A stretch of DNA of 64,000 nucleotides. Source: Isoetes taiwanensis (taxonomy: Eukaryota > Streptophyta > Lycopodiopsida > Isoetales > Isoetaceae). How positions within the stretch are numbered: position 1 is the stretch's first letter; the number at the start of each line of letters is the position of its first letter. The position numbers and the translations under genes were made by a program. Below are positions 1-10,525 of this stretch, in pieces. Under the pieces are notes generated by a model, which was not told the origin of the DNA, did no database searches, and was given only the letters and a program-made list of their open reading frames with translations. The stretch is from contig JAJEKV010000004.1 of the NCBI GenBank assembly GCA_021234155.1, positions 11,658,109-11,722,108 of the forward strand. The letters are read 5' to 3'.

Positions 1-2
1 TT

Positions 3-224
3 GCTGCGCCCCACTGGTTTTCCGATGCTGATGTCTCCCGCTACTCCTATTTCCGGTCTAAGAACCGCTTTCAAGCTGAGAGTCCAAGTCTGCCGTTCAC
101 TCCCTCTGTGTCTTCAGATCGCTGCCCCCGCCTATATGTGCTCACATTTCCTTTTTTTCATAAAGACCCATCTCTTTTAAAATATCCTCCCTTCAAATAT
201 ATTGTCTTCCCTTTTTCTGTATAA
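3..224 (+). CDS. Open frame running in from the left edge, unrecognised
   Basis: An open frame of 73 codons enters from outside the window and stops at 222-224. It begins AAPHWFSDADVSRYSYF and is rich in Phe, Pro and Ser. I recognise no family. It could be the end of an exon or chance; no start can be judged because it is cut by the edge. Confidence 0.15.
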   Translation, partial: AAPHWFSDADVSRYSYFRSKNRFQAESPSLPFTPSVSSDRCPRLYVLTFPFFHKDPSLLKYPPFKYIVFPFSV

Positions 225-1500
225 AGGTAAGTCATTGCCCTTTTAATATATTCGATGTGTTCCTTGTTATTTGGACTTCCACCTAAAACGTGTACCCTTA
301 GCCCATTAATACTCATTGGCCTTTTTATCTCTCCAACCAATGGTTCTCGACCCCATCCTAGATATCACAACCTTTTATTGATATTTCAAGTAATAAAGGT
401 CCATAGTGATGTGTATCTCCCCTTCCAATTTCCAATGGTTATCTCTTGCCATAAAATGTTTGCCATACTTTGCCATATTTTTGCCATGCCCCCATAACCC
501 TGGCGCCGTGGACCACTCCCCCGTGCTATACTCTATATCACAATCCATTGTGGGTATGGATGTCAATGAGGGCAATCCATCCACAACCGGCATTTCAGCC
601 AGAAGAAAACGAAGAAGAACCAAGGAAAAAGAAATGTTGAAGAAAAGACGCAGAGAGATCTTGGAAAGGTATTAGGTGTTCACCCAAGAAACCTGCAAAA
701 GGCAAAGAAAAAGAAAGCAGAGATCAATTACAATGGTGGGAAATGGGTTTCTTGTAAGAGGGCTAAATAAGTCGTATTTAATTAAAGTGGGACTCATTCC
801 ATTCCCACTTTTTTTCGGAACCCTGTTATTTTACACAAAAAGGAGCACCCCGACCCGAAAACCGTCCTTAATTCAAATTTTTGTTTGTTAGTGTGCATCC
901 AAGCTTTCTTCCAGTTTTCTCGGATAGCGAGTCGAGAACAAGAACAATGCAACTCAAACATAGGAATTTCATTACAGATTGAAACCAAAGTTCTAGTTGA
1001 AAAAGATTCTTAGTTGAACATTTTGGCTCTATTTTCTTAGGTGGGTAGACAAGAGATCACAAATTCCAACAAAAATTAAGCAAATTGTTTATTTAATCAC
1101 AAAAAAATACTAGTTTTGAGATACCTTATATTTATAAATGGGCTCATTACAATATATATTACAGTGGGTGAAGAGACCATAGTGGTCGTATGGGCACAAT
1201 GATTACACCCTCTTCACACATGAACCACCTAGTGCAAAGGGCGCGTGGAGCTCTCTCCAAGTCACGGAGCAACTTACAGACGATAGAAATTTATATGAGG
1301 AGTTCCTTCATTGGTCACGTGCTTGTATGTCCAACTGATGTCACCACCCTCTTCTCGGCACCTTTCTTCAATGAACTGGTCTTTTCATTGCTCCCAAGCA
1401 TGTACTATCTGGTCGAGATAAGGACTGCAAAAGACAAAATCAAGTTAGTCAAGTGATGCTACAGGCAAAAAAAATAAAATAAAACACAGTTCTTAGGGCC
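225..1500. other. No gene recognised
   Basis: AT-rich sequence with only short, overlapping open frames that resemble no protein I know. The only structure noted is a 23-bp arm at 771-793 that recurs inverted at 5593-5615. Confidence 0.4.
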
Positions 1501-1519
1501 ATTTTTGGAGAATACAGGC

Positions 1520-1862
1520 CTGAGAGCCTTTCTCGACTCGAAGTCGAAAAGGCTTCGAAGGAAGGAAAACAGAAAGGCCTTTTCTTTCGCGAGTCGAAAG
1601 GCGACAAAAAAAACGCAGGTTTTAGGGTCGAGAAGGCCTTTTCGACTCGTCGAGAAAGGCGACTCAAAGCTTAAAAACGCAGTTTTAGGGGTCGGAAGGC
1701 CTTTTCGATTTCATGAAGTCGAGAAAGGCGACTCAAAGCGAAAAAGACGGGTTTTAGGGGTCGAAGGCCTTTCGACTCATGAGAGAAAGGCCAACTCAAA
1801 GCAAAAAGCTAGGTTTGAGGGCCTTTCTCGACTCGCGAGTCGAAAAAGGCAGCTCAGAGTAA
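1520..1862 (+). repeat. Minisatellite of 55-67-bp units, each with a hairpin
   Basis: About six degenerate units follow one another, with GGCCTTT cores near 1527, 1577, 1635, 1698, 1765 and 1819. Each core is an inverted repeat of the form GGCCTTTTCGACTC / GAGTCGAAAAGGCC with a short CG-containing centre. Cores are joined by A-rich linkers ending in GTTTTAGGG. The whole array stays open in one frame (1505-1999, Lys/Arg-rich), but this looks like a by-product of the repeat rather than a gene. Confidence 0.8.
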
Positions 1863-1984
1863 AAAAAGGCAATTTCAAGGGCCAGAGATTATTTTTGCGG
1901 AGCATCATTTTATCTATCTATCCATCTAATTTTCCACCGTACTTTATTATTCTATCACACCATAGTTTATTGTTTTTCTCACAG

Positions 1985-2232
1985 CACATTAGTATTTAGC
2001 ATACATTAGTATTTAACAATTGTTTTTATACTAGCACACATTAGTATTAGCACACATTAGCATTTTTATACTAGCACAACTTAATTAGCACACATTAGTA
2101 CTTTATACTACTACAATTTCATAATACACGCATTAGCATACTAGCACACGGTCCATACAAAGCAATATATAGTTATATAGTATAGTATAGCATACTAGCA
2201 CATGGTCCATGCAAAGCAATATATAGTATAGC
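1985..2232 (+). repeat. AT-rich tandem repeats
   Basis: CTAGCACACATTAG-type words are repeated many times. A longer unit, CATACTAGCACAYGGTCCAT followed by RCAAAGCAATATATAGT, occurs twice (about 2137-2175 and 2190-2227). No coding potential seen. Confidence 0.7.
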
Positions 2233-2285
2233 CATGCATCATTTCCTTTGAAATAAAGTGAACTAATTTAAAGTATACTATAATC

Positions 2286-3070
2286 CTTTTTTTTTTTTTG
2301 AAGGATCAAATTAACTAATATTAATCCAGAGTAAATACAAGACGAGCGATACTAGGGTACTCCTGCCCACACTGGAGCAAACACCCACATGGCGTGTATA
2401 CCTAGGCACAAACCTGCCAATACTGTCTACAATGAGGAGGGTCCTTTCCCAGACCGCTGCCTTGAATTGCTCTTTCCGAGGGGATGCTAGGTAAGAAAGA
2501 TATAGCTTGTACCTCAACTGTGAGATCAGAACCCCAGGCCGCACCTCCGCATTCCTGAACACCTTCATGCGACGTCGCTTCCAAATGAGCCACAGCAACC
2601 AGGCTTTACACAAATGGAAGGCCCGACTCTGAGGCTGGGACCACCTGCTAGGGTATACCCCCAAAAGAACCTCTTGACTACGGAGGGGGGTGTGGAAGAG
2701 ACATTGGACCCACTGCCATGCTGGCTGGATGTCTGCACAGAGAAACATACAGTGCTCCAGGGTCTCTACACAGGCACCACACATTGGGCACAGGGCGCTG
2801 ATCAGCGGATTGATCCTGTGAACCCACGTGTTCACCCTCAAGGATCGGTGCACTATCTGCCACAGCAACACCCGAATCTTGGGGGGCGAGATTGGATTCC
2901 ACACCCATCTCCAGATGTTGCCCCAGTGATCACCCGACACCTGAAGACTCCAGCCATCCGCGGGAGGCAGCTCATCCTGAATTGCCAAAAGCCCATAACA
3001 AGACTTCACGAAATTTGAGGGATCCACTTTTGGGTGACACCTCCACACACGCCCTGACGCTTGCGGGGAG
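2286..3070 (-). mobile_element. 5'-truncated LINE with poly-A and 14-bp TSD
   Basis: The insertion is flanked by the exact direct repeat AGTATACTATAATC at 2272-2285 and 3071-3084. A T-run at 2287-2299 is the poly-A tail on the minus strand. A 14-bp TSD, an A tail and a missing 5' part are what target-primed reverse transcription of a plant L1-type LINE leaves behind. The exact TSD suggests a fairly young insertion. Confidence 0.92.
2311..3070 (-). pseudogene. LINE ORF2 C-terminus (zf-RVT region)
   Basis: The frame encodes only the C-terminal end of a plant LINE polyprotein. After WRWVWNPISPPKIRVLLWQ comes the Cys/His cluster CPMCGACVETLEHCMFLC, the zf-RVT signature that follows the reverse transcriptase in plant L1-like LINEs, then AWLLWLIWKRRRMKVF. 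No endonuclease or RT core is present, so it cannot act alone. Related but not identical C-termini occur at 56600-57000 (+) and 60311-60619 (-), so several lineages of one LINE type have been active. The open frame extends a little upstream into flanking DNA, which is fortuitous. Confidence 0.88.
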
Positions 3071-3084
3071 AGTATACTATAATC

Positions 3085-4430
3085 TTGTATAAGCCAACTT
3101 TTTATCTTAGACATAAGAATTATATGCCTGGCACCTCTAAGGTCAACATAAGGTGTAAAATATATATAAACACAACCATGCTATCAATTTGTGACAAAAA
3201 TTCAAATATTTATATGGGCGACACTAATAAAATTATAGCCCAATTAATGGTATGTTTGTAATATATTACTGTAACCAGCTTTTTTTTCCAGCCTGTCATA
3301 GAAATTTAAAATTTGGTACGTACCCCGCTTTTTTTTCCCATTAACCTTAGAAAAATAACCCATTAACCTTAGAAAAATAACCCATTGGCCACGCTATATC
3401 CGTATTTTTTTTCTTACGTACACTCTATTATTCCGCTTTTTTCTCTCAGTATTTGGCTTTTTTTTCCTCCCACCTCTTAAGTTCGAATTTTGAAATTGAA
3501 AAGGGGGGAGATTTTTGAAATTTGAAATTGAAAAGGGGGGGAGATTTGGTACGTACCTTTTGAGAAGAAAAAATTTGGTACACTTACGAAATCGTGGCTG
3601 GCTATGGCGAACTCTCAAGAACCTGGCTATGGCATGGAAGCGGAGCTATTCAAGAACCCTCTATGCTACATCCTCCATATTCATTGCAGCAATTCTCCAT
3701 ATCCGTCGCTGTAAACAAGCTGGATTCAAATCAAGCATCTTGATACTGTTTTTTCCAACTATAACCTCAAGAACTCATATCCGAAAGCCTCCTCCAGGGT
3801 TTGCATCCGAAAGCCGATTTCTTGTAATAAATCTGTATTACAGAATCGAAGCATTCCTTGAAGATCAGACCGGAAGGAAAGAATCGATCGGATTGAGTGA
3901 GGGACTACCGCCATAGCTGAGCTCGAGGTAAGATCTTGCATTTATAAGTGTAAGAAAGAAGCCACCATAGCCAGGGTAAGATCTGATAGTGGAATCCGAA
4001 TCTCCATAGTGGAATCCGATCTGATAGAGGGAAAACCAGCGGCTAAGAGACGGCGGAATTGATGGCGCCGGAACTGAAGATGTATTGGAGCCCTCCCAGC
4101 CCAGACCGGGATGATTCCACGCCTGATTTGCTCGGTTTTAGCAGTTCCGGATATTGCTCGGTTTTAGCAGTATTGGAGAGGCCCAAAAAATACAGATCTG
4201 TCTTTCTGTCTTTCCGATTTTGGCTATGGCAGCATTTTGAACTGGATCAATCCACCCGATACCCATCTTCCAGTCCTTCTACTCTGTTTGAAACAGGATT
4301 TGAAACCCCTATTTTTAAAATGTGAAGTTGCCAGCAACACATCGGATGGGAAATAGAAAATGGGGGGGGCAAGCTACAACAAGAAACAACAGGCAAGGGA
4401 GCAAAGCAGGGAGGGAGGATGGATGGATGG
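3085..4430. other. No gene recognised; short tandem duplications
   Basis: Several small direct duplications: CCCATTAACCTTAGAAAAAT twice around 3337-3380, TTTGAAATTGAAAAGGGGGG twice around 3489-3540, TAGTGGAATCCGA twice near 3988-4020, and CTCGGTTTTAGCAGT twice near 4131-4170. No protein family is recognised. Confidence 0.5.
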
Positions 4431-4434
4431 CGAA

Positions 4435-5040
4435 AAAGGGAAGAGCAAAAATGGAAGGAAATACAGGGGGGTGAAGAAGAGGCCATGGGGGAAGTGGTCG
4501 CCCAAGAGGCTCACGTATGCGAAATTGGATCTGGCAACGGGGGGTTCTGTAGGGCGAATTTTTTGGCGGAAGGGGGGTTCGGATCGGTGCACAGGGGCAT
4601 TCTGTCGGACGGGCAAGCCATAGCCGTGAAGCAGCACAAGCCTGCCAAGTGCCAGTGCCCAAGGGGATAAAGAGTTCTGCGTAGAAGTTGAAGTCCTCAG
4701 CTGCGCCCAGCACCGAAACATGGTCATGCTCATCGGGTACTGCATCTAAGATAGCAAGCGATTATTGGTGTATGAGTTCATCTGCAACGGATCTCTAGAT
4801 GCCCATTTGTATGGTGAGATTTGCCAACCAGAAGATTTATTTGTATTGCCTTGCATAAAAGAACGCGCAGTGCTAATTGGGTTGGTTTCATTTTTGCAGG
4901 ACGGAACCGGCCCACTTTGGAGTGGTGTTCTCGTGAGAAAATTGCTATTGGAGCTGCTAGAGGACTGCGCTATTTGCATGAAGAATGCCGCGTTGGTTGC
5001 ATTTTGCATCGCGATATGCGTCCCAACATATCACCATGCT
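4435..5040 (+). pseudogene. Chimeric pseudogene: AP2/ERF start fused to PERK-like kinase
   Basis: Reading right, the first frame gives NGRKYRGVKKRPWGKW, the beginning of an AP2/ERF DNA-binding domain. It runs straight into LTYAKLDLATGG, the juxtamembrane start of a PERK-like cytoplasmic kinase. After a frame change come ANFLAEGGFGSVHRGILSDG (glycine-rich loop) and AIAVKQHK (catalytic Lys). Then, after a stop and another shift, FCVEVEVLSCAQHRNMVMLI and RLLVYEFICNGSLDAHLYG. A GT..AG intron lies at about 4818-4900, after which [20 protein letters not shown] and HRDMRPN (catalytic loop) appear. The retained intron shows the piece came from genomic DNA, not from cDNA. The C-lobe is missing and there are several stops and shifts, so it is not functional. 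The AP2/kinase joint looks like a transposon-made chimera. Confidence 0.8.
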
Positions 5041-5199
5041 GAGCCCATTCTCGCCACGCGGGGCGAGAAAAAAACAAAGGAAAAAAAAATTATCTAGTTA
5101 ATTATATTTAATTTGTATTTAATAAATCATTTATTGTATTTTAATTGTATTAGTTATTATATTGTATTTATTTATTTTATTATTTACAATCCTTACTTT

Positions 5200-5510
5200 T
5201 GGATTCATCCCTTCTCCCCTTTTTTCCCTCCCCTTGCCATCTCCTCTTTGCCATCTCCTCTTTGCCATCCCCTCTTCGACTTTGCTCCTCCCCTTGTCAT
5301 CCCCTTTGCCATCTCCCTACTCCTTTGCCCCTCCTTGTGCCCCCCGTTTGCCCTTTGCCATCCCCCTCATCCTTCGCCCCTCCATGTGCCCCTTTGTCCC
5401 TCCTTGCCATCAGATTTGCCCATTGCCACCCCCTCCCCCTTTGCCCCTCCCTGTGCCCCTTGCCCAGCCACCCTCCATGGGCATTTCCTTTTCACTCTTC
5501 TCCCGATGAA
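5200..5510 (+). repeat. CT-rich low-complexity tract
   Basis: Runs of CCCCTTTGCCAT, CCTCTTTGCCATC and similar words make a pyrimidine-rich tract. Long proline/serine/leucine frames across it in all three phases are artefacts of base composition. Confidence 0.75.
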
Positions 5511-5615
5511 CCAGTTGTAAATTCTATGAGAAAATCATGTGAACTAGTTGTATGAGTCCCATTTTCAGTCCGAGTCCCAAAATTCGAGATTTGTCCCACT
5601 TTAATTAAATGCGAC

Positions 5616-6890
5616 ATAAATGATTCGATGCAATTTTAGAACATATAGAAAAGATTCAAAATTTTTGGATTGAGAATACCAGAGTGTCTTCTAACACAAA
5701 GGATGTTAGAACTAGAATATTGGAGAGAAATGTAAGAGAACAACATGCTACCTACTATCTGGAGGAATCACATGGTTGTTTATAAATTCTGTTATTCATG
5801 TTTTCTTAGTTATGGTGCTTAGTGTAGTAGTGCATGTGGTCGTTATTGTGTTGTACAATGATTGTGGTGTACTGTATGCAGCATGTGAATTGTGTGTAGT
5901 TGACTTTGAAATGCAGCTAAATAATATTTAATGTTGAGAATATTAGAACATGACAGAATCGAGTTACATATACTATATTCGTTTACTGGGTCTGTGTGTA
6001 CAGTGTAACAATAGTTGAGAATGACAGATAACTGATCCTAAAAGTTTAGTTGAATTATTCAAAGACAAATATATGTTAGATGAAAGTACATTCTCTGTCT
6101 GAAAGTTTTACGATATATTAAAAAAAGCACTAGGTTACAAAATTTAGTTTTTCATTGAAAGCTCTGACTTTGTACCCGAGATTTTTTACTCGTGCATTTC
6201 CTGAACAGCAGGAGGAGCTAATATTACTGGATCCAATGTTGGTGCATCCAAAATGACTGTTTTCTACAATTAAGTATCCAAGCCTTGTGCAGTCATCCCA
6301 GAAGTGCATAGGATCAGGTTCACCATGTGGCTTTTTGCATCCCCTCATGGTGTGAAGCCATCCCTGCCAATAGTTCCTGATGTTGCCGATTCGTAACACT
6401 GAAGTGCCGAATAACCCATTATATACCTCTCTTTGCAGTACCATGTATCATAAGGTCAAAGACCTTGTCTTTCAGCTCTCTTTCCGTCATTCCGACCCCA
6501 AGAACAACCATTGATGGCCCAATATCCACTCTGTTGAATGGGTTTAGCGTGACTTCGAAATCAACAAAGAAGATGGATTTAGGCATATCCTCCTTCAGAG
6601 ACGGGCCATGGGCCTTGGTTAAAGCTTACTCAGGCCATCCTTGTTCACTCTAGCAACGCCGTTATCGTCTCTGAACCTGCTAATCATTGCTGCTGGAATT
6701 AGCTTAGAACAGCTTGAGAGCGAAACGCCAAAAATCTAGTGCAAGGACAGGTTTTAGTGAGTAGTAAAGAAGTAGATCTTTTAATATTAGGAAACGTATA
6801 TAATTATTATTAGAGTACAAATTTCAAAAATGTTATGAGAGAAGGCTATGCAGATTTTTTATGGCAGATCAAATATGATAGTGATGTGAT
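5616..6890. other. Mostly AT-rich; one unrecognised minus-strand frame
   Basis: On the minus strand about 6410-6610 reads PKSIFFVDFEVTLNPFNRVD and onward to ERELKDKVFDLMIHGT. It looks exon-like but belongs to no family I can name. A further frame, 6130-6444, lies downstream of it. Both lie just beyond the end of the transposase remnant to the right and could be part of the same element. Confidence 0.25.
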
Positions 6891-6899
6891 GTATAGTGT

Positions 6900-7520
6900 A
6901 GTGAGTTGTGGTGTGGTGTGTTGTGTTGTGGGGTGGGGTGGGGTGCGTGATATTTATGGTGTCATGTGGGTGTGTGCGTTTTAAATGTATGATATGTGTG
7001 GATTCACTATTTTATTTATTCTCCCCCCTCATCCCACCCCCTCCCACCCTAACCCACCCACCCACCCCACACCCCCTTCTCCCCCACCCCCAACAATCCC
7101 CTACCACCACATTCGCCACATTCTTCATTACCACCACACTAAAAGCCCACCATCTCTCACCACTACACTCCACCACTACATTTCACCACACAATCTCTCA
7201 CCACCACAGTTCACCACATTTGTCACACCACCACACCACATAACACCCACCATCTATCCTACCACTACATTTCATCCACCATAGACTACCACCACATCTT
7301 TGCCATCACCACATTTCAAACCCACCATCTCCCACCACCACATGCACCACATTCTTCATTACCACCACATTTGAAGCCCACCATCTCCCACCACCACACT
7401 CCACCAAGTCCCACACCATACCCCCACCATCTCCCACCACCACACTCCACCATGTCCCACCACCATACTCCACCATCTCCCACCACCACACTCCACCACA
7501 CTGCACAATGTCTCACCACT
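6900..7520 (+). repeat. GT-rich then CAC/CCA-rich low-complexity block
   Basis: A TGTGGTGTGGTG-type stretch (6900-6975) is followed by about 480 bp of CCACCACCACA, CCCACCATCTC and CACTCCACCA words. His/Pro/Thr-rich and Trp/Gly/Val-rich frames here are composition artefacts. Confidence 0.8.
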
Positions 7521-7862
7521 CCTTGCTACCACCACACATTTGGTGTTTGGTGGATGATATATAGCGTGTAGAATGTGTGGTGCATAGTATGGAGTGCAAA
7601 TTTTTGTAGGGCTTTTTTGCTTGGGCGTTTTGTTCTTTTTCTACCATTTCGATACAAATAAGAAGACAAAACGAAGGTATAAAATACAACTTGCTCATAT
7701 TGGACACAAAACATGAGATATTGATTCATAGAAGAGGCACAAGTCATGTGCTCTCAAAAGTACAACCAAATATAGAAGATAATTTGTAAACTAAAAAAAG
7801 CAATTATCATAATGCAAGTACTACTGTAGAAGTTTGTCCAGAATAACATCAGGTAGAATAGG

Positions 7863-10290
7863 CTAAATCAAAGTCAAGTCAACCACTGGATCTCTCCTGA
7901 ATATCTTAGTTAGGACATAGAATATATGTTTGCAAGGTGTATAGTTGTTCTTCAATGCTTTGCCTTGGAAGTCAGGACAAGTGTAAGCAGGCTCGTTCTT
8001 GATGCTAAATGTGTATGTGTTCTTCTCCCTTTTCAAATGGAAATCAACATGCTTTTTGATCTCTACCACATTCATGCTCATTCTTACATCACCCATATCT
8101 TTGCTCCTCTCTAGGTTCACTTCGCATTGCCTACTCAGTTTTGACCTTCTCTTAACTCTTTTACCATCTCGTCGCAATGGTGGTCCTAGTTGCAGTATCG
8201 CTGCTTCACATGCATGAACTGGTTCAACACTAGTCCTGTATAACCCTCCAAGTTGTAGCCACCATTTTGAAGAATCTCAAGTTCATCTTGTTTGAGGTTC
8301 GTGCCCACTGCAACTGGCCATAAAATGGGTCTCTGAGGCACCTCAAGTATGCTAGGATGTGCATACCATGTTCATTTCAAGTAATCTCCACAAAACCAAA
8401 AGACTTGTTACAACTGCCACCCCTGTATGACCTGATTCCATAGAAAGAAGGGGCTGCGGTAGATGATAAACTTTTATTGATAAGTTTATCACATTTTTTG
8501 CCATCGATACTCACTCTCCCTTGGCATCTGATCTTGCTACCTGCTGTAGTTCTTCGAATTGCCCAGTTTGTATTGGCAACTTCTTTTTCTCTCACAAGAA
8601 TATCTCTACTGTTAAACAAATTTCTTACCACAGGATCATCTTTAGCTACTCTTGGTATGTTTCTTGCTTCCTTGTCTCGTCGATGTGCTCCATGCTCACT
8701 GTGAATACTAGCAGTTTCATCTAAGTTTTTTCTCTTCAATATTGTTTCATCATTTCCTCCTGTTCCTGTGTTATGCAAGAAAACACCAGGTCTAAATACT
8801 TCCTTGTTGACAGCGGCGCACATCTCAGAAGGCTTAATACCACTATTAAGTCTACCCTGTAGCCTTGAAAACAATGTAGAAAGTCCTGGGCCCGTTACTA
8901 CGTAATTGCGCTCCAAATATGATTTGTATCTCGTACTTTGCAAGATAGCCTCTGTAAGATCAAATAGAGTAGCATCATATAAAGAGAGGTTCCTTCTATA
9001 GCCAGTGGCACCCAACCAGCTTCCATGTCTGGATTTAGAGAGATTTGTATCAGGCATATGCATTGCAATATCTATAATGCTTTGGGCTTTCATGAAGTTC
9101 CCCCACCTACTGGCTCTTTGATGCCACCATGCCAACCATGAAGAGAATGCCATGACATCAGAACTTGATGCCACAACTGAGAGCCACTCTAGGATGCTTT
9201 GATATATGGCTTCTGCTTCCTCTTGGCTCGAGCAAAGTCTCCATAATCTACATTGATTTAAGAACATTTACCTATTCTCAGGGCTCAAGTGCTTCTTGGT
9301 CTGCCTTTGCAAGCATTGTTCAAAGTGAAAAACACAAGATCTTTCTTTCTCAGGGTATGTCTTACCTTCAAAAAAGATATCTCGAATGGCATTCCAATTA
9401 GCTTGGGCCTCGTCAGCCATGAATCCATGAAATTGGGCTGGAGGAAAGCCTTTGGACTGCAATACCTCGTTTAGCTTTCTCCAAAATTTCTTTTGAGATG
9501 GCACATCCTCTGTTTTCATCTCACATATGGCAATAATTTGCAAACCTCGTATCCTATTATGAAGAAACATGAGAAGAAATTAATTAAGTAAAAGCAGTAA
9601 AAAAATACTCACATGGGATCATAAACGTGACAGGCCATTGTAGTCCATCCATTTATCTGCTTCACATGATCGAAATGAACCCAAGATTTTGCCAAATCTC
9701 CTGAAGTCACTAAGTCAACTTCTGAACCAGCTCCAATTGTGGACGTCTTAAAAACATAACATCTCTCAATTGAGGCATTGTGTAGCTGGTCTGGAAACTT
9801 AGAGCCATGTAAGAGTTCATAGCGGCACTTCCTTTTCAAGTACAACAGTCCACTTATCTCATCCTAGGATTGTCTATTTCTCTTCCTTGTATCGTCAATC
9901 CACTTCCCAAGTCTGTAGAACATAACAACTTATTAGATTAAAACAATATTAGTCTACAAAATTAAGTTGTTTGCCAGGCTTGCCTTCTCTGATTGCACAA
10001 TGGTTCTAGGTGCATTAAGAGGACATCTACTTGTTCAGTAGTCATTTTGTCCACTTCTTCCACGTCTATCTCCATTAACATGCTTTTGCATATTTTGCCC
10101 ATGGCAATCTCATTTTGCAGTTGTCTTGGTCCCATAAAACGAACTGAAGTTGAGGTGCTATCAACTACATTCTTAAGTTTCTTGATTTCTAGTATTGATT
10201 GTGCTCGTCTGATTGGATGGGAATGGGCACTTGTGTGTATGACAAGTCTTGTATCCGTGGTACACTTTGAAAGACAATAGTATATCATAG
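7863..10290 (-). pseudogene. Transposase remnant, Mutator-like type with SWIM-like finger
   Basis: Read leftward, five open pieces in order seem to form one protein. They are 10288-9962 (MIYYCLSKCTTDTRLVIHTS...), 9845-9609 (..WVHFDHVKQINGWTTMACHVYDP), 9570-9268 (FHGFMADEAQANWNAIRDIF then ERSCVFHFEQCLQRQTKKHL), 9267-8377 (EEAEAIYQSILEWL, WLAWWHQRASRWGNF), and 8177-7863, ending YTCPDFQGKALKNNYTPCKH. The MADEAQANW..CVFHFEQCL block resembles the middle of MULE-type DDE transposases. The last piece has a CP..CKH arrangement like a SWIM zinc finger, the usual C-terminus of that group. Some gaps look like introns; others are breaks. Terminal inverted repeats were not found. The superfamily call rests on memory of motifs, not on a search. 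Confidence 0.5.
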
Positions 10291-10525
10291 CATCGCATAA
10301 TGATATAATTTATCAGTGGCCATCATTCCACACAAAAGGAAATATGAAAGCCATGTCCATCATTTTGATATAATTTTCTTATAAACTTCTTCATTTTCAT
10401 ATGAATGATGTGGTTATTTATTTTATCTGATGTAGTCCACGGACATGGTGGAAACAAGAAATAGTGCTTCTAGCTTTGTCTACAAGTATTTGGAAAAGGA
10501 GCCGAGAAGGGCTTCCTAAAAAAAA

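Larger units (their letters stand above)
771..5615. repeat. 23-bp inverted repeats enclosing 4.8 kb
   Basis: Positions 771-793 (GTCGTATTTAATTAAAGTGG followed by GAC) and 5593-5615 are reverse complements with one mismatch. They enclose the truncated LINE and the chimeric kinase pseudogene. They could be the terminal repeats of a gene-carrying DNA element, but I see no target-site duplication and no further homology beyond the 23 bp, so this is tentative. Confidence 0.3.

Noticed and set aside
1505-1999. A 164-codon Lys/Arg-rich repetitive frame
   Set aside because: It follows the minisatellite; the DNA repeat (hairpins, variable unit length) explains it and the unit lengths do not preserve frame.
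2614-3018. Plus-strand frames opposite the LINE zf-RVT region
   Set aside because: Shadows of the minus-strand LINE coding sequence.
5113-5555. Three overlapping Pro/Ser/Leu-rich frames of 115-135 codons
   Set aside because: Composition artefact of the CT-rich tract.
7000-7520. Overlapping His/Pro/Thr-rich and Trp/Gly-rich frames
   Set aside because: Artefacts of CAC-rich low-complexity sequence; frames exist in all phases and have no start context or domain.
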